A stretch of DNA of 64,000 nucleotides from Anniella stebbinsi (GCA_029215795.1 JARDYH010000001.1:193261654-193325653), one strand, 5' to 3'; shown: positions 41,253 to 54,010, numbered from the stretch's first letter. Notes: generated from the sequence alone by a model not told the origin. Made by a program: numbers and translations.

Positions 41253-44200
41253 ATTACTGGGAGAAACTGTACCTGTCAAACGTGCCCACCGTGCAGCTCT
41301 TAAAGGAGCAGAGCCACTCTTCAAGGACAGATGTGGGGCCAAAATAGCCATGATTTCAACATGTATCTATAACAGCTGTGTTTTCACTCCCATTTTTTAC
41401 TCTGAAGTAGGTGTAGGGCCCCCAATCGGAACTGGGACTCTATCATGGAGCGCCCCCCCCCCCCCGCCTACTATAGGGTAATTTTAAAAAAAGATGTAGA
41501 TACATTTTTAAAGCAAAGGAATCCTTATCCCGGAGACTCCTTCAATGTATGCACTATTTCAAGCAAAGTTAAAACGTTTTATTTAACATTTTATTTTATT
41601 TTAATTAGCAGCAACATGTCATCTTGGGAAGAAACAAGACAAAGCAAAACAGATTGGTCACGGGAATTATTTTTAAACAACTATATACATGTATATCCGC
41701 TGCCACACATTTTTCTTTCTAAAAGATGGCACAGCATAGAACAGCACTTGCTGGATTATTATTTTTACAAGACTCTTAACAGCTTCGTTGCGATAAATTG
41801 CCACTTCAGGTTTTCTGGGAGCAAATAAGCATCCACAGTATTGTTATTCTTTAAAGGCTTGACTATGCAAAAGAAAATCTGTATGATTTGATCCTCGAGG
41901 GCCCAGACAAATAAACAAGATCTGTTGTGACAACAGAATGGGGGGGGAGGGGGAGTTTCCTTTCAGCCTTTTCCCCTTAGCCATCTGCTTTTGTCCTGGT
42001 TATAGAAGGCATACGCTGCTGAGGCCCCGTGTGAGAAGCCGATAGAGTATGAGTAACAAAGGAAGCCTTTTTAAGTCCCCCAGCATAGCAGAGGCTCTGA
42101 TTACCCTGATGTTTGTATCAACAGGTCTTTTTGTCAAAGAAAAGGCTGGGACTCAAGAGCAGAACAAACAGGATGAAAAGAGCTGAGCACGCTTTGCTGG
42201 TTGGAAAGACAAGCTGATCTCCGTGGTCAACAGAGACGAATGAATAGACGATGCCTTCTTGTATTCTGTTGTTTTCTTCTTTTAGAGGTCCCTGGCCCAC
42301 TTAGTGATAGTAACTATGGGTTTTCTCGGTTCTTCCCTTGTCACTCGGCCTTTTTTGCAAGGATCATCACACAAGGTGACTTTGCGAGGAAACTGGGAAG
42401 GTAACCTGAAAGGCAAACACGTACATGACTCAGAATGGAGAGGATTTCTTGCAGCGCTGGATTGTGACCATACTATTCAAACATCATTTAGATTAGCACT
42501 GAACCGTTGCATGTGCCAGTTGACACAAGCGCTGAACCATTTGTACTGGTACCATCTGCTGTGATTAATGCAAAGCTCCCACCTGCAAATACAAGGAACT
42601 GGATCGTAAAGGGGAAAGTGTGACATTTTCCATGTCTGCATCACATTCCATTGTATAGTTCACGCTACATTGATTTACCATGTACACCTGAACAGAAGGG
42701 GGGATGACACTTGGATATTTGATCCACTTGGGGACAGGGACCTCTTATCAGGGTTCAGCTAAACTGTGTCATCAAAATAACTAACATCAATCTTCAATTA
42801 CACAAGTTCAGCCTGACAGTAACTCCCATCTTTAAAAGGGCTGGGCATTTGAGTTGAAGCATTTAAGGCATTATTTTTGTTCTATAACACTGACCACTCC
42901 TAACATATATCTGATGTTTTTTGTTTTGTTATTTTCTTAATGTACGCATGACTACATACTAAGCATTTGCTTTTAACCCCCACTTTTTGTGATTGTTTCA
43001 GGGTGAATCCACTCCACTTTCATTTACACAGGGAAGTGGCCTTAGTGTGTGTCAGCTGCACCTGCTTATTCTGTTTACACTGAATTGTGACATCTCTCAA
43101 TCCACCTTCTACATATCACCAGTAAAGACCTTGTTGCTGTCTCCCAGATCAACCTTGCTTGAAATGAGTCACAAGCAAATAGCATCTTTAATTATCCAGA
43201 TGTTTTCCTGTTCTCCCCCTTCTGCTCATGTCAGGTTTTTGACCAATAATGTAGTAACTTGTATTTATACTCTATCCTGGATTTGGGATCATAGCTAAGA
43301 TTTTCTCCATTCTGGAATGGTGTCTTCTGGTGAACTGTTTCAGAACTTGGCCACATTACCCCCATCTGCCAAGACAAGGCACAACTCCATTGCTCTATAG
43401 TTCATCCATAGCCAACCATGTCGTATTCCCCCAAACCTAGATCTCTTTTCTCAAACTGGCCCTTGTCTTGATGGCGGTGCATGGGCAATGGTGGGAATTG
43501 TAGGATTTTTGAATCCTAAACTTGCATAGGATTGCATCCTTAGTAGAACGTCAAGTCATAATGCAGGCCTGTATGATATCAGCTGAAGATGGTTCACCTT
43601 GTTTTAGTTCAACATACTCATAGTTATGTGCTGGGGTAACAGTGGGGGAAAAAAACCCACAAGGTACTTTGGGTGGGATGGTACCCATAGCCAATTCTGG
43701 ACAGTAAAATCTACGTAGATGTCACGTGGTGGTAACTATGAACGGGCCTATCTAAAATCAGTGAAATTGGAGTGTTTAAATAAATGCATGTTCCAAGTCA
43801 CCCTAACATGCTGCTCCGATGTATTGATCTATAAACTAAATTTCATATCCTGAGGCTACTTGGTGCTTAGCTTGAGAAATGTTTATTCCTTTCCAAGCTT
43901 TGACCTCTTAGCAAGATGTATCAAATCTGACAGTTGGGTTGTCCTATTGATTGCTAAATGTGTTGGGATCCCTCGGTTGAATAAGGAATGGAGCCTGAGC
44001 CTGAGTGGCTATATGGGTCAGGCAAAGGAGGACAGCAGACCTGCTGCTGTGTACATTTTGTCCTGAGCATTGGGTGGGGGTTGGCAGTTTTCTGTCTCCA
44101 GGTACACTCTGAGACAAATAAATGCATCAGATAATGCTTGCAGTGCATTTCTACTACTCTATGGGAAAATAAAATCTGCCCTCTTCCATTGCAAATCTTT

Positions 44201-45139
44201 GGGCAAGTTTCCGCAATCAAGGAGTCTGGTTGGCTCAGATTTGGTTAAAGAAACAATCTCATATCCTCCACCTTGAAAAGTGGAAGGGATGGAGAAAAGA
44301 GGGTTTAGGTTTATGGAGATCTGCCGTCACACAGCATGGCATTGCACACAACATAGCTGAGTGGATGTTTTTTTTTTTTCATATTTAGGCCTCATCACCA
44401 CAATATAGCAACGGAATCCCTACCTTGCACACAGATACACACACAAGTCACATTGTGTAGAGATTTTAAGAACCTGCCAGTGGCTTCCATGCTTGAGTTA
44501 TTGAAACCATGTGGTCTACAGGCTGCTCTGTACACAATATCATCTGCTTTCTGAACGTGGCATACCAGGATTGCATGGACTGAGCAAGAGGCAAGTCTAA
44601 TGGATGGATAGTCTTACTTTACAACAAATGATTGGATTATACATGACCTAGGATTCCTTCAGTTTCTGTTGCTTTGATTCTGTATGAGGATTAGCACCGC
44701 TTGTGCTCCATATCTACTATGCCTTCTCGGTCTGTAAAATTTTTTTCAGAAGGGCATCCTAAAAATCAGGAATGCTTTCTCATTTCAAGGAAGCTGAGCC
44801 TGACAAGGTTGCTGTGAGCTCCCACTGCTTTATGAAGGGCAAAGGGCATGGGGACAGGGTCTCTTTATGTGGGCATAACGATAGGATTATATATTAAAAG
44901 ATCAGTCATTTAGTATTTTTAATGGTGGACAGAAACTGTAGAGTGTCAGGTCCTCAGAACATTGTAGCTAGCTACACTAATTTGCATTAGCATATAGCAT
45001 AGCATTTCAGAGCATATGTTTTTTTCCCCCTTTCCATAATAGAGTCAAGTATAATCTGCTGTGCAAAATCTACTATGAATGCCTGTTGATGTATCAATTT
45101 CTCTCTCTCTTCTCTCCTCTCTCTCTAACAGAATGAGAT
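41253..45139. other. No gene seen
   Basis: Unassigned sequence with C- and G-runs near 41450 and 41940. A frame at 41445-41828 has no known domain. A ZNF143-like GGTGGGAATTGTAGGAT lies near 43490. No transposon ends were recognised. Confidence 0.3.
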
Positions 45140-45142
45140 GTA

Positions 45143-45487
45143 GGCCTCATCTACAAGAATTCGGCTTTGCGCCTGGTTAGCCGATTATGCGCATATTCGC
45201 AGAAGCGCATTTACGCCTAATACCTCTGTACGAGAGGCAGAGAAGCGCATTACTGGACGACTGAAACGCGCTTTAAACTGTTGACATGCGGAGAATCGCA
45301 TGTTTACACGGCGGTAAGGCGTTTTAACTCCCGCCGCAAATTAAAACTCGCGGTTTAACGCGCATTCGATAATGCACATAATCGGAGAGAAAACATGCCT
45401 CTACACCCAATTTGCGCTCCGTTCTTGTAGAGGTAATTTTTTTAATGCACCTTGAAAGAGCTTTAAATGCCTCTTGTAGAGGCAGCC
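45143..45487. mobile_element. 345-bp MITE, 'CTCTACAAGAATTCGG' family, copy 3
   Basis: It starts GGCCTCATCTACAAGAATTC and ends CTTGTAGAGGCAGCC, with GTA duplications at 45140-45142 and 45488-45490. The interior aligns with copies 1 and 2 but is more diverged (CCGATTATGCGCATATTCGC, ATGCACATAATCGGAGAGAA). Its GGCCTCATCTACA end links this family with the MITE at 1839. Confidence 0.88.
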
Positions 45488-45600
45488 GTACTTTGTTGAC
45501 AACAAGAAAAAGGTTAAATTCTGTTTAATGAAAAGCAAACTTGGGCCCCTGTATTCTGCCTGAAAATGAAGTTCTTTAATCACTGAGTTACCATATTGCA

Positions 45601-45732
45601 GCATTTTTCAACCTGGTGCCCTCCAGATGTTTTGGACTACATCTCCCAGCATTCCTGACCCTTGGCCATTCTGACTGTGGCTGATGGGAGTTGAAGTCCA
45701 AAACATCTGGAGGGCCAAATTGGAGAACATTG
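45601..45732. mobile_element. Palindromic 'gccctccagatgttttgga' MITE
   Basis: GTGCCCTCCAGATGTTTTGG and ACTACATCTCCCAGCATTCC face ATGGGAGTTGAAGTCCAAAA and CATCTGGAGGGCCAAAT. It is a known type of reptile repeat, and I infer hAT from related copies with CAGGGGTGGGCAA ends. It carries a STAF-like ACTACATCTCCCAGCATTCC. Confidence 0.75.
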
Positions 45733-48700
45733 TATCCTTGAAACTGGAATACTTCTAATAATTTTCCTCTTGGCTGGCCCATTCAGTCTCAAGACAACTA
45801 TTACATTCTCTGCTTTTTGAAAATCAGAAAAATAATCTAGCATTCTAGGCAATGAGACTGGAGTGGATTGGGACATTTCAACAGTAACTTTGCAGTTGCT
45901 TTGCAGACAGCTACCTCTCTCTTTCTCCCCAGTTGCATAAGCCACAACCAGGGGCAATAAAAAAGAAATCCTTGAGTGAAACGTTCAGTTCTTTCTATAG
46001 ATATTACTATGTTTCTGCAGAACTGACACTTTCAAAGAAGTTTTTCTGCTCTCCTGGTTATGAAGATAGCATTCATAATGTAAATTGATCCACCCTCTGG
46101 CTGTTTGCTGTTGCTGGAGCTTCAAAGGTGGGTGAGTACTGCAAGTTGTATGTGAGCGGGTCTTTGGCATCAAACCTCAATTTAGGAACATTTATATGAT
46201 TACAACATAAACCTGTCTGTCCTATGGAGACCCCACTCTTCCAAGTCATCTGCCTTTTGGCCTAGAAAAACAGGCAGGTCCTCTTGTGTTTTGGCTCATT
46301 CTTGAATCCTAAATCTACAGCTAAGAAATGGGCATAGGATTGATGTGTTTACTCATACAGCATTTGTGTTGGTTAGTTGTCATTTTAGGAGAAGTGCTGG
46401 CTTCAACTGTTCAGTCATTCAGTGCCAGTGCAAAAATCTAAATACAGTTTATGTACCAATTGTTTTTATTTAACTTAAGGACAGTCCCATTTCCTGGTAT
46501 TTTCATATTTCACACACACACACACACACACACACAAACGTTTGCAAAAGTAAAATATCTGTTGTAGGGAGTTTAGATATCACTGCAAAATCCATTGTGG
46601 GATCAATCACTTGAGTATGCATTAAGTTTTCATTAAGAGGGGTGTTGTTGTCTGGTGTTCACTCACATCTACTGCTTCAGAAGCCAGTGCAGAATAAATT
46701 TTGAGCAGCTGGAGTAGAGCCTTCAGCGCTGTGTAATGGCTGGTGGTGAGGGGCACATCAGGCGGTCATCTTTCACATGAGAATAGGGATGTTTTATTAT
46801 GTATGGTACCAGAACACAAGGCTGTCTCCATTTTCATCTGGAGAATATGATAGTGACATTGGGATGGATCCGGGATCTCCCTTCTGTGCACGGAAGGGCT
46901 CTTTCATCTATAGAACACCTCCGATCCAACAGAAAGAGGCAATCCTTACCTACTCACTCCTCCCCATAAATATCTGCTCCAGAATTCTACCCCCACCACT
47001 GTTGTACCACGCCCTAACCTTCTGGAGCAGAACTTGAAGGGAATAGGGGACTGCAGCGAGAGGAGGAATCTGTGAAGATCGCGTCCACCCACTCACCTAC
47101 CTCTGCAGCTGGCTGGAACTTCCTGAGTTTCTGGGATTGGGTAGGATGAAAAGAAATCTATTCTAAATAAATTGAGATGGAACTGAGCATCATCAAATCA
47201 AACCATGAGAAGGTAAATTAGTAACGATATCATTCAGTAGACTATCTGACATATAAAGAATGGTTGCTGAATATCACCTTTAGTCCTCCAACAGGAGAGT
47301 GATCCACTTAAAGCAGTATATCTTTTCCTCTTCTCCCTGTCCCCCACCCCAGAGTTGTGACAGATTCCACTCCTGGTTTTATGCTTTCCTACGACTCCCT
47401 TACTCCTGAAGCTTCGATAACAGCCCTCAGCCACCTGTGACTCAGATTAGCACTATAGCACATTTCTAAAAGAGGTTCTGAAGCGATGACTCCAGGATTT
47501 TGGGTCCAGGGACAGTATGTCAGCCTGAGGGCTTTGACTATAGGGCAACTCATAGATTGAATAAATAACAACAAATTTCATGGAAGATTAGGATCTTTTT
47601 TTGAACATGGCTTATTTCCCATTCATCCACGGAATTTGTGTCTACATTTCTGCCCTTTTGGCACAAGCTACCCAATGTTATATAATGATATGTGATTTCT
47701 ATCTGTGTGGCATTTTCATGCAGGCCTGAAACTGGGAGCTTGAGAGGTGTTCTTTGAGGCAGCGATAACGTGCAGGGAGCTTGCATTTAGGGCGTAATGT
47801 ATTTTTAATTACATCTTTTGAATGCCCTTGATGGAGATTTTCCAGTTCATCACCTCTTCCCTTTGTCAGTGTTAATGGATTGCATTGATTATGTGATTTG
47901 TAAATTTCGCTAGTGGTACACATAGCATGGTGAAATTTAATCTTCTAATTGATTTAATTGATTACATTTTGAATTTTATTAGGGTCTAGGCATTGTTCAG
48001 GATATCAAGTATTCAGGAGGGCATATCCTAGTTTTAAATCAGAATTTCAAAGCAGATTGCACATAAGGCTCTTAAAAATACTATCATGATTAAAGGGGAC
48101 TTCTCAAACCGCAGCAGTTTACTCCTACATTATCTTCAGCAGTAAAGCACTTCACTTCTGTACTGTTTGCATTGCCAATACCATCGGGAGTCAAAAACTG
48201 TTCTGCTCTGTCCCTAGATGGCATTGACAAAGGAAGCATGGGGAATTCTGCCAAGAGGATAAAAATAGTCATGCTCTACTCCTAAAGCATTCACACTGTG
48301 TACAGAATTGCATGTTATACCCACAAACATTTGTTACCCTAAATACGTGTCTGCCTGTTAATACAAATGAATAGGCTGCAGCTGCAGGAGAATTTTCAAA
48401 GTAGTATCCATGAGCATGACAGGGCTACTTTACCCTTCCTGAGTCCAGTTACTTTCTCCTGCAAATACTCCCCAAGATGTTTTACTAATGCTGCGCAGAA
48501 AAATTTCAACCATTCCATTTTCTGCATTTTGTGGGGGGTGGGGTGGGGGACAAAAACTCAGGTGAAGGAGGCTGGAAGAGGTGAGAATTTTGGAGACTTT
48601 TTCTCCTTGGGGGAGGGTACAGGGTTTCCACATACCTTTTTAAATGCACCAGTTGGTGAGGGGTCTTCTTTCTGTTTATTTGTTTCAAAACACCCCTGGC

Positions 48701-49708
48701 ACTTGCAGGAGCCCAGGAGTTCTTCCTGAGTGTTTTTTGGAGAGGATGAGGTCACACGGTCCCGAATAGGCATTCACTAAGAACTGCTGGGCAGGAGCAG
48801 GTGGTGAATTAACTAAATGGTGAGTTAAGTGGATGGGGGTGAGGGGGTGGGGTGTTTTGAAAAACTTAAAAAAATAAACCCTCTCAGCAGCCGGCTACAA
48901 TTAAAAAAGGTATGTTGAAACCCTGGCCCTTTCCTCAAGGAGAAAATTCTCAAAATTTGCTCCCCTCCCTGCGAAAGGGGCAGGGGGGGAAAAGGCCTGT
49001 TTCACAGGGGGAGAGAAAGTTCCCAAAAATAGGGGGCAGGATTTGGCCCAGCACTATGTTTGACCTCCACTTGGGTTTTTGCTAGTCTTGGAGCACAGCT
49101 GAGGAGAAGAAAAAAATAAAACTCTGGCACAGGGGAGAATTAGCAACATGGGGAAAGGATTAAGTATCCACCACTTGCCCACCACTCACCCCTGCAAGTA
49201 CCCACTGGAAATACCCCTACCTTCCATCAGAGGCAGCTTGCTGAAGCTGTTTGTCTCCCTCCCATTCAGGTATGCAATGGCTTCTCCTAAAGGGCAAGAG
49301 CTGAAGGTGCTCTTGACCTGTGGCTCTAAGGCTGTGGCATCATTGATGACCGCAGGCCCAGGGTTGAGAGGTGCTCCGCACCTTCTGCCTCCCCAGTCTT
49401 GGTTACCAGCTTAAGGAAAAAAGACAGATACCAGCAATTGGCCACATGGAGTAGTTCAAAGCCCATCCATACAGCACCATGATTGTCATCTTGTAGCAGT
49501 CATTTGCCAGGGCTGGCTGGGGCTTGGACTTTTCAAAGCTTTTCACAAGAGCTGGGAACTTTCTATTCATTCTGCCCAATGTACCCCAGTAACTAGCAAC
49601 AGCACAGTACAGCAGCCAGAACAGGTGGGGACATTTAAAACCAGCTTGCACCTGCTCCTTGTTAGCTGGCACACTGGGACAGTACAGAGGGTCAGTAGCA
49701 ATATCTGA
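45733..49708. other. No gene seen; (CA)n at 46511-46538
   Basis: This contains a (CA)n microsatellite. An AT-rich stretch at about 47810-48000 with ATTAATGG/TTTAATTGATTAC motifs could be regulatory. Purine-rich tracts lie at 48530-49020. No exon was recognised. Confidence 0.35.
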
Positions 49709-50366
49709 TTGATTGATTGATTGGTTGGTTGGTTGGTTGAACCATTCAAAATATAAACAGTATAAAATACAATCTAAGAACACAAGCAGGATAAAACCAA
49801 GCAGAAATGCAAAATAAATACCAATTTAAAATACAGATTTAAAACAGCAAATTTAAAAATTAAACTGATAAGCTGTTAAAATACAGAGAAAATAAAAAGG
49901 TCTTCACCTGGCATCTAAAAGAGTATAATGTAGGTGCCAGGCGAACCTCTCTAGGGAGCTCATTCCACAGCTGGGGTGCCACAACAGAGAAGGCCCTCCT
50001 CCTGGTAGCCACCTGCCTCACTTCCTTTGGCAGGGGTTCACGGAGAAGGACCCCCAAGGATGATCTCAGTGTCCAGGCAAGTACATATAGGAGGAGACGT
50101 TCCTTCAGATAACCTGACCCCAAGTCATTTAGGGCTTTGAATGTTAATACTAGCACTTTGAATCGGGCCCGGACCTGGACTGGCAGCCAGTGAAGCTGGA
50201 AAAGGACTGGCGTAATATGGTCTCATTGGCCAGTCCCTGTTAACTGTCTAGCTGCCCTGTTTTGTACCAGTTGAAGTTCCGGGACCGTTTTCAAAGGCAG
50301 CCCCATGTATAACTCATTGCAGTAATCCAGACGAGAAGTTATCAGAGCAGGGATAACTGTAGGATA
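49709..50366 (-). pseudogene. 5'-truncated L2-type LINE, minus strand
   Basis: On the minus strand the sequence reads ALITSRLDYCNELYMGLPL, LQLVQNRAARQLTGT and DHITPVLFQLHWLPVQVRAR. An open 98-codon stretch follows (50156-49860) with FKALNDLGSGYLKERLL and VAPQLWNELPREVRLAPTL. This is the C-terminal third of an L2-clade ORF2. A shift or stop separates the two parts. The 3' tail is a (GATT/GGTT)n run at 49709-49738. It interrupts, or abuts the 5' edge of, the plus-strand LINE at 50370. Confidence 0.82.
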
Positions 50367-50369
50367 TTT

Positions 50370-50788
50370 CAGCTGGTATGGCTACTGCTTCTGTCAAAGC
50401 CCTGGTCACTCCATGGAATGTAGAGATGACTCAAGCTGTTGACACAATCATGTCCAAGGTCCTCTCCCTCTGAGCAGAGCCTGGGCAGCTCCTTGGTATA
50501 CACCTGAGTTAAGAGTAATGAAGCAAGAGAGAAAATGGCTAGAGCACAAGCAGGGGAAGATTCATGTGGAGTCCACCCGAGCACGGTGCATCAAGCCTAG
50601 TCTGTGGCAGTGATGGTGGCAAAGAGAGAGTCTTTTCCACCACCATTGTAGCTTCTTGATGTCATCCACTGGAGCTTCTCTGAGTTGTTTGTGGTCTGCT
50701 GCAATCTGGGCCATGGAGAGAGATGGTGGAACACTCGGTAGCATGCTGTGATAAGTTTGTTAAACAGATCAAATTATTTGCATCTATC
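50370..50788 (+). pseudogene. Old L2-type LINE, plus strand, part 1
   Basis: KALVTPWNVEMTQAVDTIMS aligns with the young LINE's EALVNSWNQDLTRAIDTIAP linker. CDKFVKQIKLFASITT matches its FNDHFTDKISRIRADLDA. Many stops and shifts are present. Confidence 0.65.
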
Positions 50789-51446
50789 ACCACTGTCATG
50801 CCCTCACTAGAGGAATCCTCCTCAGAGGAAGAAATAGAGCTCTAGGAGTCAGGGCACATTATAGCATTCGCTGGCACCAGACCAGGAGGAGCTGGGGCCT
50901 TCAGGTGACAGCACCAGGTCCTTCCGTTAGGGGGAAGGGACTCTGACTCTGGAGCAGATGCTGAGCAACCCCCTGACCCAGGAGCATCATCGCCTCAAGC
51001 AACAAGACAGTAGGCCTCCTGTAAGAAGGAGTATTTGCTTACAAAGATGGTCTCCTCAGAAGAAAGTGACTCCTCTTGAGTAGGGCTCTGGCCAGAGAGC
51101 TGTAATGGACAGCAGCTGAGCCTGAATGGGGCTTAGCAGCCTTTGTGATTAAAAGCCTGCAGTGAGAGCTTGCTAGTTGCTGTAAACAACATTTCACCAA
51201 CCTTTCCTACCTTGTCTCCTGTCTCTGCCTTGTGTTTGAACCTCTGTACTACAGCCCTTAGACTCCTGCTTGATTCTGCTACTGGATTGTCTATGTATTG
51301 GACTACCTTATCTGTGCTTTGACTTTTGGCCTGTTTGACAACTCCTGCGTTGCCTGAACTCTTCTGAACAGAAACCTGTCTGCTGGAACATTGGCCTGGG
51401 TTATTATTTGGTCTTGTGGTCAGCAGCCCTAGAACTGAGATGGTTA
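50789..51446. mobile_element. Possible solo LTR-like insertion in the old LINE
   Basis: The segment interrupts the LINE alignment, begins TGTCATGCCCTCACTAG and ends GATGGTTACA. An ATTAAA box lies near 51148, followed by T/C-rich sequence. TG...CA-type ends and this layout suit a Ty3/gypsy-like LTR, but no matching 4-6-bp duplication is seen and the ends are approximate. Confidence 0.3.
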
Positions 51447-52175
51447 CAGCCAATGCAGGGCAGCCACTTGGACTCCACAATTTGTGCAGTCCCATCTGTA
51501 GAGGTATCCAGAGCATGTACTTGAGGGCTTAGTTGGGTGATGTAAAGCAGGTGCTTGGCCAGGTTTGGTTGATTGTCTGTGGATGTAACTAATAGAGAGG
51601 GAATGTTTAGCTGTGACCAGGAGGTCATGCATTCCTCCTTGTGAAAGCAGGTGGAATCCCTTTAAAGGAGGCAATAATTAGACCACTCCTGAAGAAGCTT
51701 ATCCTGGACCCAGAAGATGTCAACAAGTTGTTGACATCTCCTTCCTGGGCAAGGTGCTCAAGTGTGTCAATCTCAATCAGACTTCAGGCCTGGTTTTGGA
51801 AAGGGAAATGCCTTAGTCACTCCATGGGCTTACCTCTGATGAGAGAGGGACAGGGGGAGTACAACCCTACTGATTCTCTTGGATCTCTGAGCAGGGAATC
51901 CTTTTGGTGGATAGACTATCTGAATTGGATGTTGGAAGTACCTTGTTTTGGTGGGTCTGCTCCTGTTTGAAAATGGCCTGAGGGGTCACCAATATGTAGA
52001 TGGTGGCCTGGTGTATTTCTCTTCTTCATCAAATCCAGGTGAGGCAGTGGGTATTTTAAATCTGTGACTGAGGAACTAGATGGACTAGATGAGAGACAAT
52101 AAACTAAGACTCAGTTCAGACAAGATGGAGGTACTGTTAGTGGGTGAATTGTCTACCTGGCTGAGTAGTATTCAA
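51447..52175 (+). pseudogene. Old L2-type LINE, plus strand, part 2
   Basis: PLKEAIIRPLLKK (near 51660) equals the young LINE's LKEAVVRPLLKK. Motif remnants of the fingers and palm follow out of frame. CAGTTCAGACAAGATGGAGG corresponds to LNPDKTEV. The LINE is cut at 52175 by a hAT-like element. Confidence 0.7.
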
Positions 52176-52653
52176 TAGGGCTATGCAGGGGCCCCCAATC
52201 TGATTTGGAGGCTGATCTGCCTCAGCCTAATTTGGGCCTGTTCCGACCCACTTCAGATCCAGACCCAGAGTGAGATCTGGAGATTTAAAGCAGGTTGTAT
52301 GTTGCGGTTTCCCAGGTGTGAGGCCAGCCAGGAGTCCATCAGACTCTCCCTGCTGCTCGCCCCCCCCCCCCCCGCTGAAACTGGAAATGGCCCTTCATGA
52401 CCACCATAGTTTACAACATTATATCAAGGAAAAGACAATCTCCATATTCCTTAAAAATGGCAGCTCTCATGGAGGATGGTCAACTGATGGGCGCAAGCAG
52501 ATGGGTCAGTGAAGTCCCCCGGGTGGGCAGGTTAAGTGGCTTGGCATCATCTCAGATCAGACCAAATCTGTCCAAAGTGCTTCATCCCCTGATCCTACCC
52601 ATTCCAGACCACTTTGGCCCAATCTGATCACAATCCTGATTTAGACAGCCGCA
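52176..52653. mobile_element. hAT-like element at the same LINE site as 22222
   Basis: It starts TAGGGCTATGCAGGGGCCCC, close to TAGGGCTATGCACAGACCCC at 22222. It is rich in ATCTGATTTGG, CACTTCAGATCC and CAATCTGATCAC phrases like the GATTCGG arrays. LINE flanks AGTATTCAA and AGTTTCAA resemble the AGTTTTCA duplication at 22214. It is about 478 bp, shorter than its relative, and the right terminus is eroded. Confidence 0.6.
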
Positions 52654-53392
52654 GTTTCAACCTGTTCTGGAGGGGAATGTGCACCCCCAAATGGATCAAG
52701 TGTGCAGTTTGGGGGTGTTCTTGAATCCAACACAGATGGCCTTTGTGCCATGGAGCACCTGTTGTCAGTTTAGGCTGATATACCAACTACAGTCCTCCTA
52801 TCAAGGATTTTAGTTCATATTCTGGTAACCTCTCATTCAGATTAGTGGGGCTGCCTTTGAAAACAGTCCAGAAACTTAAGCTGATCCAAAATAGGGCAGG
52901 GAGATCACTGGTGCTTTGCACTGGTGCTTTGTGAGCTACACCAGTGCATTGTGATCTGTACTGGCTTCCAGTTCATTTCTGAGCCTAATTCAAAGGGCTG
53001 CTATTAATCTTTAAAGCCCTACAAGCCTGGAGGCCAGGTTACGTGAAGGTTCATCTCCACGCATAGCGGCACCAAGATCATCTTCACAGGCCTTCCTCCG
53101 GATGCCGCCACCAAATGAAGTTCACCTGCACTGTGAACGTTTCAGCATCAGGTGAAGACCTTTTTATTTTCCCAGGCTTTTCAGTCCTTTTGTTGTTGTT
53201 TTAAAAAGACCAGACTTTTGTGTTAGTGCTTTTTAGATTCTTGCTTTGCTGCTGGTTTTTACTTTGCGTCTTAGTTTGTTTAATCCTGTTGCTGTTTTAA
53301 GGTGTCTTTAAGAATTATTTTTGTAAGCCGCCTTGAGAGCCTTTTTTTTTTTTTGGCCAAAGGACAGGATAAATATGCTATAATAAATAAAT
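52654..53392 (+). pseudogene. Old L2-type LINE, plus strand, part 3 and tail
   Basis: GTGCAGTTTGGGGGTGTTCT matches the SLGVLL region. CTGTACTGGCTTCCAGTTCA matches LHWLPIS. The end has GTAAGCCGCCTTGAGAGCCT, a poly-T interruption, and GGACAGGATAAATATGC before TAATAAATAAAT. It aligns with the copy at 23724-24962. Confidence 0.72.
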
Positions 53393-53482
53393 GTGTTGTT
53401 TTAGTGTATTATATTTTGTGGTTTATCACCTAGAGAGATTTGGCTATTGGGCCGTATCAAAATGTAATGAATTAATTAGCAC
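53393..53482 (+). mobile_element. Second short LINE 3' tail
   Basis: TTTATCACCTAGAGAGATTT and GGCTATTGGGCCGTATCAAA with AATGTAATGAATTAATT form another LINE end directly after the previous one. Confidence 0.55.
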
Positions 53483-54010
53483 TATGAGAGAAGCACACAG
53501 TGGGGACACCACGGCCTCCTCTTCACGGCGTCGGGTGCACCGCACAGCACCGCACATTGATGCTCCTTCCAGCCATCTACACTGGAAGGAGCGCCAAGGC
53601 GGCTTTTCCTGGCGCTGGCACTGCCAGGTGCGCAGCTGCCCAGGGGCGGCAGGGAGCATCGCCCCCTCCACTCCCTCAGTAAGTGTATTTTATTTTTACT
53701 TTTTTTAAAAATGGGGGGTCTGCGGCAGTAATGTTTTATTTTATTTTATTATTTTTTTAAAATGGGGTGGGGAAGAAGGGAGGGAGGTCTGTGGAGGGGC
53801 GGAGGTGGTGCAGCAAGCTTATGGCTCACTGGTCCACCCCCTTCCCTGCCCAGCCCAGGGTGACCAATCAGTGGTCGCCATAGACTGGGCAGCCCTCCCA
53901 GAAGCTCTGGAGCAATAGCGACAGATGGCAAAAGTCGTCGTCGCGTCGCTCAAACCCGTCGCTAATGCCCGACTTTTTTAGTGTGGAGCTTTGGGGCTTT
54001 ACCCCTAGAT
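53483..54010. other. GC-rich non-coding segment
   Basis: High GC for this window. GATGCTCCTTCCAGCCATCT and TACACTGGAAGGAGCGCC form a short palindrome (CTCCTTCCAG/CTGGAAGGAG) near 53561-53591. No gene was recognised. Confidence 0.35.

Noticed and set aside
41445..41828. 127-codon frame as a host gene
   Set aside because: It begins in a C-run, has no recognised domain, and is surrounded by unassigned AT-rich sequence without splice-site or promoter support.
48367..48773. 120-codon plus frame and overlapping minus frames
   Set aside because: A purine-rich tract keeps several frames open on both strands; no domain or conservation argument.
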